Below are positions 9,625 to 17,671 of a stretch of DNA of 64,000 bases, in pieces; position 1 is the first letter of the stretch; every line of letters starts with the position of its first letter. The stretch comes from Serratia sp. UGAL515B_01 (GTDB lineage Bacteria > Pseudomonadota > Gammaproteobacteria > Enterobacterales > Enterobacteriaceae), in assembly GCF_033095805.1 (NCBI RefSeq), contig NZ_CP109901.1, forward strand, positions 1,426,001 through 1,490,000, written 5' to 3'. Both the position numbers and the translations under genes were made by a program. Below the pieces are notes generated by a model that made no database searches, was not told where the DNA came from, and was given only the letters and a program-made list of their open reading frames with translations.

Positions 9625-9641
9625 TCCTTTCTTATCAGACT

Positions 9642-9839
9642 ATTACTTTCAATTCAGAAGAGTTCCTGCATCCAGATGCACTCCAGTTACAACTTTTAGT
9701 CGATCATGTGTTTCAAATGACACAACTCAGTAGAGGGACTTTCGGTAAGGCCTGTCCCGTTGCTGGCTACTTACAACCCCAATCTATTCGGTCATTAGCG
9801 ACAAAAATTTGTAGCGACAATACATTTATTTACAAATAA
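9642..9839 (+). other. Open stretch without recognisable product
   Basis: A 65-codon open frame with no convincing start (first ATG at 9717, no Shine-Dalgarno). It reads EEFLHPDALQLQLLVDHVF and then GTFGKACPVAGYLQ. I do not recognise it. It follows the yqfB remnant directly and may be the decayed end of another gene. Confidence 0.2.
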
Positions 9840-9918
9840 TACCATAATCTGAGGAACGCTGGCCAAGTTGGCTCGGAGGTGTTTGCGAGCCACTATATTC
9901 AATTTGTTAGAGGTAGGA

Positions 9919-10572
9919 ATGAAAAATAACTGGTTGCAACAGATCCAATCTATGCTGGGTGACAAAAAAGAGTCAACGGGTGGTACTGAAGGGATTGGAA
10001 AGTTATTGGCCCCAACTGCGTTAGGCGGGCTAGTTGGTGTTTTGTTAGCGAATAAATCCTCTCGTGAAATGGTAAGTAAATACGGTAAAAACGCACTGAT
10101 TATTGGTGGCAGTGCAGCGGTTGGTGCTGTGTTGTGGAACAAATATAAGCAACGTGTCAGAGAGGAGCAGCAACAAGAACCACAATTTGTTGAGCAGAGG
10201 TCGCCTTTAGATCTGCGTGCCAAACGTTTGGTGCAGGCATTGGTGTTCGCTGCTAAAAGCGATGGTCACATAGATGCAGACGAAAAACGCGCAATTGACC
10301 ATAGTCTTGAGCAATTGCAGCTAGGGAGTGAGGCCCAAGCTTGGGTGCAACAAGCTATTGATCAGCCACTGAACCCCGAATTGATCACACAAAGCGTGAA
10401 GAATGAAGATGAAGCCTTAGAGGTATATTACCTGAGCTGCATGGTTATTGATGTCGACCATTTCATGGAGCGCAGCTATCTTGATGCGTTGGCGCAGTCG
10501 TTGAAAATTCCGGTAGATGTAAGACAAGGGATTGAAAATGACGTTAACGAGAAAAAACGCGAATTACTCTAG
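9919..10572 (+). CDS. yebE: DUF533 inner-membrane protein YebE
   Basis: A 217-residue protein of the YebE/TerB-like family. It has a glycine-rich segment with hydrophobic character (GKLLAPTALGGLVGVLLANK and IIGGSAAVGAVLWNKYK, residues about 28-78). A cytoplasmic helical domain containing LVFAAKSDGHIDADEKRAID and the signature VIDVDHFMERSYLDAL follows. Function is unknown. ATG 9919 was chosen over upstream in-frame codons because MKNNWLQQIQSML matches the family start and has AGAGGTAGG upstream. Confidence 0.92.
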   Translation: MKNNWLQQIQSMLGDKKESTGGTEGIGKLLAPTALGGLVGVLLANKSSREMVSKYGKNALIIGGSAAVGAVLWNKYKQRVREEQQQEPQFVEQRSPLDLRAKRLVQALVFAAKSDGHIDADEKRAIDHSLEQLQLGSEAQAWVQQAIDQPLNPELITQSVKNEDEALEVYYLSCMVIDVDHFMERSYLDALAQSLKIPVDVRQGIENDVNEKKRELL

Positions 10573-10643
10573 CTGCATAGCTTGTTAATTTAATAAGGAT
10601 CGTGTCACTCTTGCTTTTATCAATCTAAACGGATGATTTAGCA

Positions 10644-12677
10644 ATGATGACACCTCCTAAAGCTGAAAAACGGCCTTATCCAATCACCCTACACGGCGAT
10701 ACTCGTGTAGACGACTATTACTGGTTACGTGATGATGAACGTTTAGACCCCGATATATTGAGCTATCTTGATGCTGAAAATGCCTACACTGAGGCACAGT
10801 TGAGTCCGCAGCAACCATTGCGTGAAACTCTGTATCAGGAAATGGTCGCTCGCATTCCGCAACAAGAGCATTCGGTGCCTTACGTCAAGCGTGGTTTTCG
10901 TTATCAGACCCGTTATGAACCAGGCAATGAATATGCAATATATGTTCGTCAACCTGAAGCATCCAGTGAACAGTGGGACACCTTGCTTGACGGCAATTTA
11001 CGCGCCGAAGGGCATGAATACTATATGCTTGGCGGTTTAGACGTTAGTCCTGATAATCAGCATCTGGCCGTGGCTGAGGATTTCTTATCGCGCCGCCAGT
11101 ACGACATTCGTTTCAAGGATCTGACCAATGATAGTTGGGCCGATGAGGTATTGGAGAACACCTCTGGCAGTTTTGAATGGGCGAATGACTCATCTACAAT
11201 CTATTACGTTCGTAAACATGCCAAAACATTGCTGCCCTATCAGGTTTATCGTCATCAGATAGGGAGCGATCCGCAGCTTGATACGCTCATTTATGAAGAA
11301 CTGGATGACACTTTTTATGTCAGCCTGGAAAAAACCACGTCTGAACAATTTATCCTGATCCATCTCAGCAGCACGACAACATCTGAAATTCTTCTACTGG
11401 ATACAAATGGGGTTGATACTAAGCCCCGGATATTCGTACCACGGCGTAAAGATCATGAATATGCTATCGATCATTATCACCAACATTTCTTTATTCGCTC
11501 GAATAAGGATGGCAAGAATTTTGGCCTGTATCAGAGTGATCAAGCTGATGAAGAGCAATGGCAAGAGCTGATCGCCCCACGAAGCGACGTTATGCTTGAA
11601 GGGTTTAGCCTTTTCCGTGACTGGCTGGTTGTGGAGGAACGCATAGCGGGTCTAACGCGATTACGGCAAATTCACTGGCATACTGGCGAAGAAAAAAGTA
11701 TTGCATTTGACGACCCGACCTATGTCACGTGGTTAGCTTATAATCCAGATCCAGAAACTGTGCTGCTGCGTTATGGCTATTCCTCTATGACGACACCAAG
11801 CACCTTATACGAATTAAATCTTGATAGCGGTGAGCGCGAGCAGCTCAAACAGCAGGATGTCAAAAATTTTACGGCGGAAGACTACCGTAGCGAGCGTATT
11901 TGGGTGAAAGGGCGTGATGGTGTAGAGATACCGGTGTCATTAGTGTACCGAGCCGATCGTTTTGTTCATGGTGCGAATCCGCTGATGGTATACGCTTACG
12001 GTTCCTATGGCGGTAGCATGGATCCAGCGTTCAGTACCAGTCGCCTTAGTCTTTTGGATCGTGGTTTCGTCTTCGCATTGGCACATATTCGTGGTGGCGC
12101 CGAATTGGGGCAGCTTTGGTATGAAGACGGCAAATTATTAAAAAAGAAAAATACCTTTAATGACTTTATCGATGTCACTCAAACCCTGGTAGAACAAGGC
12201 TATGCTGATGCCCAGTACGTATTTGCCATGGGGGGAAGCGCAGGTGGTTTACTTATGGGGGCGGTGGTCAACCAGGCTCCTCAATTGTTTAAGGGTATTG
12301 TGGCTCAGGTGCCTTTTGTTGATGTGTTGACCACCATGTTGGATGAGACTATTCCCCTTACTACCGGGGAGTACGATGAATGGGGTAATCCAAACGATAA
12401 GGTTTACTACGATTACATCAAACAGTACAGCCCTTATGATCAGGTTAAGGCTCAGGATTATCCACATATGTTGGTAACTACTGGGCTGCATGACTCGCAG
12501 GTTCAATACTGGGAACCTGCCAAATGGGTAGCTAAACTTCGCGAATTGAAAACGGACGACCATACATTGCTGCTGTATACCGACATGGATGCTGGGCATG
12601 GTGGTAAATCTGGCCGTTTCAAGGCTTATGAGGATATAGCACTGGAGTATGCGTTTATTCTTTCCTTGTTAGAATAG
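10644..12677 (+). CDS. ptrB: Oligopeptidase B (protease II)
   Basis: Cytoplasmic serine peptidase of the prolyl oligopeptidase family that cuts oligopeptides after Arg or Lys. It has 677 residues. The N-terminal beta-propeller region ([42 protein letters not shown]) is followed by the catalytic alpha/beta-hydrolase domain. The nucleophile is Ser532 in [11 protein letters not shown], and the acid and His regions are visible as [13 protein letters not shown] and [14 protein letters not shown] codons occur in tandem at 10644 and 10647. The gene stands alone and is followed by nearly 1 kb of repeats. Confidence 0.97.
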   Translation: MMTPPKAEKRPYPITLHGDTRVDDYYWLRDDERLDPDILSYLDAENAYTEAQLSPQQPLRETLYQEMVARIPQQEHSVPYVKRGFRYQTRYEPGNEYAIYVRQPEASSEQWDTLLDGNLRAEGHEYYMLGGLDVSPDNQHLAVAEDFLSRRQYDIRFKDLTNDSWADEVLENTSGSFEWANDSSTIYYVRKHAKTLLPYQVYRHQIGSDPQLDTLIYEELDDTFYVSLEKTTSEQFILIHLSSTTTSEILLLDTNGVDTKPRIFVPRRKDHEYAIDHYHQHFFIRSNKDGKNFGLYQSDQADEEQWQELIAPRSDVMLEGFSLFRDWLVVEERIAGLTRLRQIHWHTGEEKSIAFDDPTYVTWLAYNPDPETVLLRYGYSSMTTPSTLYELNLDSGEREQLKQQDVKNFTAEDYRSERIWVKGRDGVEIPVSLVYRADRFVHGANPLMVYAYGSYGGSMDPAFSTSRLSLLDRGFVFALAHIRGGAELGQLWYEDGKLLKKKNTFNDFIDVTQTLVEQGYADAQYVFAMGGSAGGLLMGAVVNQAPQLFKGIVAQVPFVDVLTTMLDETIPLTTGEYDEWGNPNDKVYYDYIKQYSPYDQVKAQDYPHMLVTTGLHDSQVQYWEPAKWVAKLRELKTDDHTLLLYTDMDAGHGGKSGRFKAYEDIALEYAFILSLLE

Positions 12678-12754
12678 CTAAGAGGTATTTGCCACGGACT
12701 AAACACTGGCAAGTGAGCGCATGGATGCGCGGTACCAGTCTCTAGGGAGGGGGG

Positions 12755-12830
12755 CACGGCGTGTCGGTGCTCCTCATCACTCCCACCAGCCAGAAGCGTG
12801 AAATTAGCGGTATTAATAATGCCTATTTAG
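12755..12830 (+). repeat. Family B repeat, copy B1
   Basis: Begins CACGGCGTGTCGGTGCTCCT, continues CATCACTCCCACCAGCC and ends TTAATAATGCCTATTTAG. The same order of blocks is found in reverse at 34572-34649, and parts at 17636-17671, 20831-20960 and 31651-31787. No reading frame is shared between copies. Confidence 0.65.
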
Positions 12831-12892
12831 AGTCTGCACTAGCCTCAATCAATACCCATTTAATTTTTCAGGGCCAGTTCTCCTGCTGGCAC

Positions 12893-13165
12893 TAGGCAAT
12901 TGCACGCGAGCGTTGCTGGCGATCATTTGCGCGCAGAGCAAGGTGTGAGCCGTGAGTTTGGGTACCCAATAAGCGGCTAATAACGTAGCAGTGCGCACGA
13001 ATGACCCCAGCCCAGTGGGTCGCGCCCCAAAATTAAAGTGAAATTCTATCAAGCACAGCGGAGTTGAGCCGTATCGCTTAATTTCTTCTGGTGCTGTCCA
13101 GTCGCCAAAAAATATCACTAACGTCGAAGATGAACTGGGTGTTCTGTTTAAGCCCGACTTTTCCT
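12893..13165 (-). mobile_element. Family A element, degraded copy A2
   Basis: Starts TAGGCAATTGCACGCGAGCG and follows copy A3 through the GCGCGCAGAGCAAGG and AATAAGCGGC blocks to about 13030. It then breaks up. A separate piece (TTCTGTTTAAGCCCGAC at 13141-13157) lies in the opposite orientation. The rest of the 12678-13654 gap is A/T-rich, especially 13320-13654, and must hold the promoter of the ABC operon; I could not pick it with confidence. Confidence 0.55.
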
Positions 13166-13654
13166 TGGATGGTTTTTGGGGGAACGCCTTAAAGTGCTGC
13201 GGCTATCTGAGAGTATTGCTGCGCATGACTTCCCTAAACCTCTACCAAGGGTAATGACGACATAAAGGCTGAGGATACAAGAATCGTTGAAGGATGCTAT
13301 GGCGTTGTGGTCAATTGTTAGATCTATGTCATATTTTTGTTAATTCACCATTCTAAAATGCATGTTTCGCTTGTTGAGGTTTAAAAGTTTCAATACTCTA
13401 ATTTATGAAATAAAAATTTAATAAATTGATTGGCTGATTTATCTTATGTGTAATGGTAATTCTAACATACTGTTTTAAATGTTTTTATTCGGCTGGATTA
13501 AGAGTGCTAATCTACCTTTAACGGGTTGAAAAAGATTGTTCATCTTTTCTTTAATGCGAAAAAACGAGTGAAATGTTGTTTGATTGTAAAAAATATTTTT
13601 CATTTGTCATGAAATCAACAAACCTCTCATCCTAACTAATAAAGAGTATGTGAT

Positions 13655-14584
13655 ATGAAGCTGAAAAAACTGATCGTTACCTCGTTACTGGTATGTACGT
13701 TACCAACTACGGTGTTAGCCAAAGACATCAAGATAGGTGTGTCTATGGCCTATTTTGATGATAATTTCCTCACCATTTTGCGGCAGTCCATGCAGAATAA
13801 AATGAAACAAGAGGACGATGTCAGTGGGCAGTTTGAAGATGCCAAAGGCGATATTGCCCAACAGGTCCAGCAAGTGGAGAACTTTGTCAGTCAAGGAGTG
13901 GATGCAATAATCCTCAATCCGGTTGATACACAGGGAGTGAAACCGATGATCAAGCTGGCGCAAGACGCCAAAATCCCGCTGGTGTTTGTTAACCGCCGTC
14001 CTGAAGCTACACTCCCTGCCGGGATGGCCTACGTGGGTTCAGACTCAAAACTTGCCGGTAAGCTGCAGATGGAAGAGTTGGCTAAGTTAATGAATGGCAA
14101 GGGGAACGTAATGATCTTGCTTGGCGAACTTTCCAGTGAAGCAACGCGTGATCGTACTCGTGGCGTAGAAGATGTTGTGGTCAAGTACCCTGACATTCAT
14201 GTCATCGATAAGCAGACGGCCAAGTTTTTTCGTAAAGAGGCAGTTGATGTGACAACTGATTGGCTCCTTTCTGGCCAACAAATTGATGCCATTGTTTCCA
14301 ATAATGATGAAATGGCAATTGGTGCCATTCTGGCACTGAAGCAGGCGAAAAAAAACGGCGTATTGGTAGCTGGAATTGACGGCACGCCTGATGCCCTGGA
14401 ATTTATTAAGAAGGGAGATTTGAGTTTAAGTATTTTTCAAGATGCAAAAGGTCAGGGTGAAGGGGCAGTTCAAACCGCCATCCAGCTTATAAAAGGTGAA
14501 AAAGTCGAAAGTAGCGTCATGGTACCCTATCAGTTGATCACGAAAGCCAATTATCAAAGCTTTGGTGATAACAACGATAAATAA
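13655..14584 (+). CDS. Periplasmic sugar/polyol-binding protein of an ABC importer
   Basis: A 309-residue periplasmic binding protein of the ribose/galactose (Peripla_BP_4) family. The Sec signal peptide covers residues 1-22 (KKLIVTSLLVCTLPTTVLA). The mature part has the family's blocks: IGVSMAYFDDNF, DAIILNPVDTQGV, IPLVFVNRRP, YVGSDSKLAGKLQ, DAIVSNNDEMAIGA and VAGIDGTPDALEF. The IGVSMAYFDD and NPVDT blocks remind me of the inositol/rhizopine-binding branch rather than RbsB or MglB. The substrate is an inference and cannot be fixed from sequence. It is first of three co-directional genes; the ATPase starts 163 bp later. Confidence 0.85.
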   Translation: MKLKKLIVTSLLVCTLPTTVLAKDIKIGVSMAYFDDNFLTILRQSMQNKMKQEDDVSGQFEDAKGDIAQQVQQVENFVSQGVDAIILNPVDTQGVKPMIKLAQDAKIPLVFVNRRPEATLPAGMAYVGSDSKLAGKLQMEELAKLMNGKGNVMILLGELSSEATRDRTRGVEDVVVKYPDIHVIDKQTAKFFRKEAVDVTTDWLLSGQQIDAIVSNNDEMAIGAILALKQAKKNGVLVAGIDGTPDALEFIKKGDLSLSIFQDAKGQGEGAVQTAIQLIKGEKVESSVMVPYQLITKANYQSFGDNNDK

Positions 14585-14747
14585 TAATTTTGTCCGGATA
14601 AGACTTATGTATTCTCTGTTAGTGTGAGGGAGTGCGCTGTTATTTTAACCAGGTTATATCCCTTAGCGATTGCTGTTTCCAGCGGTATGGTCGTGTCACG
14701 ATAAATTAAAGGGTATAGTCTGAGTTGTAACTGCGGAGGTTATTAGT

Positions 14748-16232
14748 ATGTATCCTTATGTGCTTGAGGCCGAGGGTATCAGCAAGCAGTTCCCAGGGGT
14801 TAAAGCGTTAGATAAAGTCTCGATAAAAATCAAACCCGGTAGCGTGCATGCGCTTATGGGGGAGAATGGGGCGGGTAAATCGACGCTGATGAAATGTTTG
14901 ATCGGTATTTATCACCCTGATGAAGGCGCAATTAAAATCAAAGGCCAACTTGTGACATTCGGCGACACGTTGGAAGCACTGCATTCAGGGATATCAATGA
15001 TTCATCAGGAACTTAATCTGGTACCACACATGACGGTGGCGGAAAATATCTGGTTGGGACGCGAACCTATCAGATTAGGTTTTGTCAATCATAAAGAATT
15101 GAACCGTAAAACTACTGAGTTATTAGCGCACCTTAATATTAAATTAAAACCGGAAACCCTGTTGGGAGAGCTGAGTATTGCAAACCAACAGATGGTCGAG
15201 ATAGCTAAAGCGGTTTCTTATAATGCAGATGTATTAATTATGGATGAACCAACATCTGCATTAACTGAGGGGGAAGTTATTCATTTGTTTGCGATTATTC
15301 GTGAGCTTAAAAAACAGGGTAAAGGTATTATTTATATTAGCCACAAAATGGATGAAATTTTTGCCATAACCGATGAGGTAAGTATATTCCGTGATGGTAC
15401 CTCAATTGCCAGTGATAAAACGGAAAACCTGACTAAAGAATCGTTGATCACCATGATGGTGGGGCGTGAGCTAACGCAAATGTTCCCCAAGTTCAATAAC
15501 AATATTGGCGAAGAGGTATTACGCGTTAGCGGTTTATGCCGTGAGGGCTGGTTTAGCGACATCACATTCTCCATTAAGCGTGGCGAAATACTTGGCGTTG
15601 CCGGATTAGTAGGAGCAGGACGCAGTGAAGTGATGGAAAGCCTGTTTGGAATGTATCCGGCAGACAGAGGGACAATATTTATTGAAGGGGTTCCGGTAAA
15701 AATCGATTCGCCGTCCAAAGCTATAGAACAAGGGCTAGCATTCCTGACCGAAGATCGAAAAAAATCGGGTCTTTTTCTGGTGCTTTCGGTAGTGGAAAAT
15801 ATGAGCATCGTGAATCTCTCTCAATATACCAGCAAGAATGGGTTTATCAGCCATGGACAAATGGCTAAGGATTGCTTAGAGCAAATTAGAAAGCTCAATA
15901 TAAAAACGCCAACCATGGATCAGATTATCAATAATCTCAGCGGTGGGAATCAGCAAAAGGTATTAATTGCTCGTTGGTTACTGGCTCAACCGAAAATATT
16001 GATCCTTGATGAGCCAACACGCGGTATCGATGTAGGAGCAAAGGCCGAAATATATCGGCTTATCAGTGAACTGGCACACCGCGGTGTCGCCATTATTTTG
16101 GTTTCATCTGAACTTCCAGAAATTATTGGCATGAGCGATCGCGTAATGGTCATGCATGGTGGACGTATCACCGGGATCTTGGATAAAGATGAAGCTGAAC
16201 AGGAAAAAATTTTGGCGTTGGCCTCTGAATAG
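14748..16232 (+). CDS. Sugar ABC transporter ATPase, duplicated (RbsA/MglA type)
   Basis: A 494-residue ATPase with two fused ABC domains, as in carbohydrate class 2 importers. The first domain has Walker A GENGAGKST and Walker B VLIMDEPTSAL. The second has the degenerate P-loop GLVGAGRSE, the signature LSGGNQQKV and Walker B ILILDEPTRGID, the usual asymmetry of RbsA-like proteins. GGAGG precedes ATG 14748. It sits between the binding protein and the permease, 16 bp from the latter. Confidence 0.93.
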   Translation: MYPYVLEAEGISKQFPGVKALDKVSIKIKPGSVHALMGENGAGKSTLMKCLIGIYHPDEGAIKIKGQLVTFGDTLEALHSGISMIHQELNLVPHMTVAENIWLGREPIRLGFVNHKELNRKTTELLAHLNIKLKPETLLGELSIANQQMVEIAKAVSYNADVLIMDEPTSALTEGEVIHLFAIIRELKKQGKGIIYISHKMDEIFAITDEVSIFRDGTSIASDKTENLTKESLITMMVGRELTQMFPKFNNNIGEEVLRVSGLCREGWFSDITFSIKRGEILGVAGLVGAGRSEVMESLFGMYPADRGTIFIEGVPVKIDSPSKAIEQGLAFLTEDRKKSGLFLVLSVVENMSIVNLSQYTSKNGFISHGQMAKDCLEQIRKLNIKTPTMDQIINNLSGGNQQKVLIARWLLAQPKILILDEPTRGIDVGAKAEIYRLISELAHRGVAIILVSSELPEIIGMSDRVMVMHGGRITGILDKDEAEQEKILALASE

Positions 16233-16248
16233 CGCAAAGGTGACCGTA

Positions 16249-17289
16249 ATGAGTAACATAAAACTGGAAGAAGCATTGTCCGCGGTGCAGGTGACAAAAG
16301 GTGCGCGGTTGGCGAGTTTCGGCGGTAATATGCCAAAAGATATTGGCATTTTTATTGTTATGATTGGTATTGCGCTAATCTTTGAAATTCTTGGTTGGGT
16401 TGTACGTGACCAGTCATTTTTAATGAATCCGAGTCGCTTATTATTGATTGTGTTACAGGTGGCGATCATTGGCATCATCGCGGTAGGTGTGACCCAAGTG
16501 ATCATCACTACAGGTATCGATCTTTCATCTGGCTCACTCATTGCCTTAACTGCTGTGGTGGCAGCGAGCCTAGCACAAACTTCTGAGAGTATATCGCCAA
16601 TCTATCCTGGGTTGTTGGATTTGCCTGCCGCGATCCCTATTGGGGCGGGGATTGGCGTGGGGATACTCTGCGGTTTTATCAACGGATTCCTGATCACGCG
16701 AACCGGTATCCCTCCGTTTATTGCGACATTGGGCATGATGGTTTCCGCACGAGGGCTGGCTCAATATTACACTAAAGGCAACCCTGTGAGTTTCTTGTCT
16801 GATGATTTCAGCGCGATCGGGCAGGGAGCCATGCCGGTCATCATATTTCTGGTTGTGGCAGCTATTTTTCATGTTGCGCTCAAACATACGCGTTACGGCA
16901 AATATATTTACGCTATCGGGGGTAACATCACCTCAGCCAAAGTTTCGGGTATTAACGTCAATAAATATCTGGTGACAGTGTATACAATCGCAGGCGGGCT
17001 GGCAGGGCTGGCAGGTGTGGTGCTTGCTGCACGAGTCAGCAGTGGGCAGTCGAGTATGGGCGTCGCTTATGAACTGGATGCTATTGCTGCGGCGGTCATT
17101 GGCGGTAGTAGCTTGATGGGAGGAGTTGGACGAATAACCGGCACTCTTATTGGTGCTGTTATTCTGGGGCTAATCAAAAGCGGCTTTACCTTTATCGGTG
17201 TGGACTCTTATATTCAGGATATTATCAAAGGCATTATTATTGTAACAGCCGTTGCAATTGATATGCATCGTAACCGCAAGAGACGGTGA
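16249..17289 (+). CDS. Sugar ABC transporter permease (RbsC family)
   Basis: A 346-residue inner-membrane permease with about eight to ten hydrophobic segments. It carries the family hallmarks TTGIDLSSGSLIALT, FINGFLITRTGIPPFIATLGMM and LDAIAAAVIGGSSLMGG, which form the coupling region with the ATPase. ATG 16249 has AAAGGTG upstream and follows the ATPase stop closely; the frame is open further upstream but would overlap the ATPase. No kinase, isomerase or regulator gene accompanies the transporter in this window. Confidence 0.93.
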   Translation: MSNIKLEEALSAVQVTKGARLASFGGNMPKDIGIFIVMIGIALIFEILGWVVRDQSFLMNPSRLLLIVLQVAIIGIIAVGVTQVIITTGIDLSSGSLIALTAVVAASLAQTSESISPIYPGLLDLPAAIPIGAGIGVGILCGFINGFLITRTGIPPFIATLGMMVSARGLAQYYTKGNPVSFLSDDFSAIGQGAMPVIIFLVVAAIFHVALKHTRYGKYIYAIGGNITSAKVSGINVNKYLVTVYTIAGGLAGLAGVVLAARVSSGQSSMGVAYELDAIAAAVIGGSSLMGGVGRITGTLIGAVILGLIKSGFTFIGVDSYIQDIIKGIIIVTAVAIDMHRNRKRR

Positions 17290-17385
17290 CCCTATGTTGA
17301 GCTGTTGGTCTGTTTTCTGATGGTTTCTTTTTAGGCATGTTCAACAGTATTTAAGACGGTGAACCTTTATCACTTGTCGGTGATG

Positions 17386-17607
17386 CCTATAATTGCACGC
17401 GAGCGTCGCTGGCGGTAATTTGCGCGCAGAGCAAGGCGTGAGCCGCGAGGTTGGGTGGGCCAAATAAGCGGCGAACAACGCAGCAATCACGCCAATGGCC
17501 ACAGCTTGAAGGGGCGCGCCCAAGAAGCCCGTTTTCTGTGTTGTCGGGCTTGATAACGGGTTTTGGGGTCTGCGGCGGCACCATGGGTAATTGAGGGATG
17601 CAGCCTA
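17386..17607 (-). mobile_element. Family A MITE-like element, copy A3
   Basis: Reverse-oriented copy with the blocks GCGCGCAGAGCAAGG, CCAAATAAGCGGCGAACAAC and TTCTGTGTTGTCGGGCTT, ending GAGGGATGCAGCCTA. The left terminus is shortened compared with A1 and A5. It occupies most of the 378-bp gap between the permease and the HD-GYP gene, both of which point toward it. Confidence 0.7.
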
Positions 17608-17635
17608 AACTAGGGCTGCGCTCAAGTTATGGGAA

Positions 17636-17671
17636 ACGTGATGTGTCGCGGTATTAAGAACACCTATTTAG
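17636..17671 (+). repeat. Family B repeat, partial copy B2
   Basis: Matches the right-hand end of family B: GTGATGTGTCGCGGTATT and then AAGAACACCTATTTAG. Its last bases include the stop codon of the HD-GYP gene on the minus strand (17668-17670). Confidence 0.6.
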
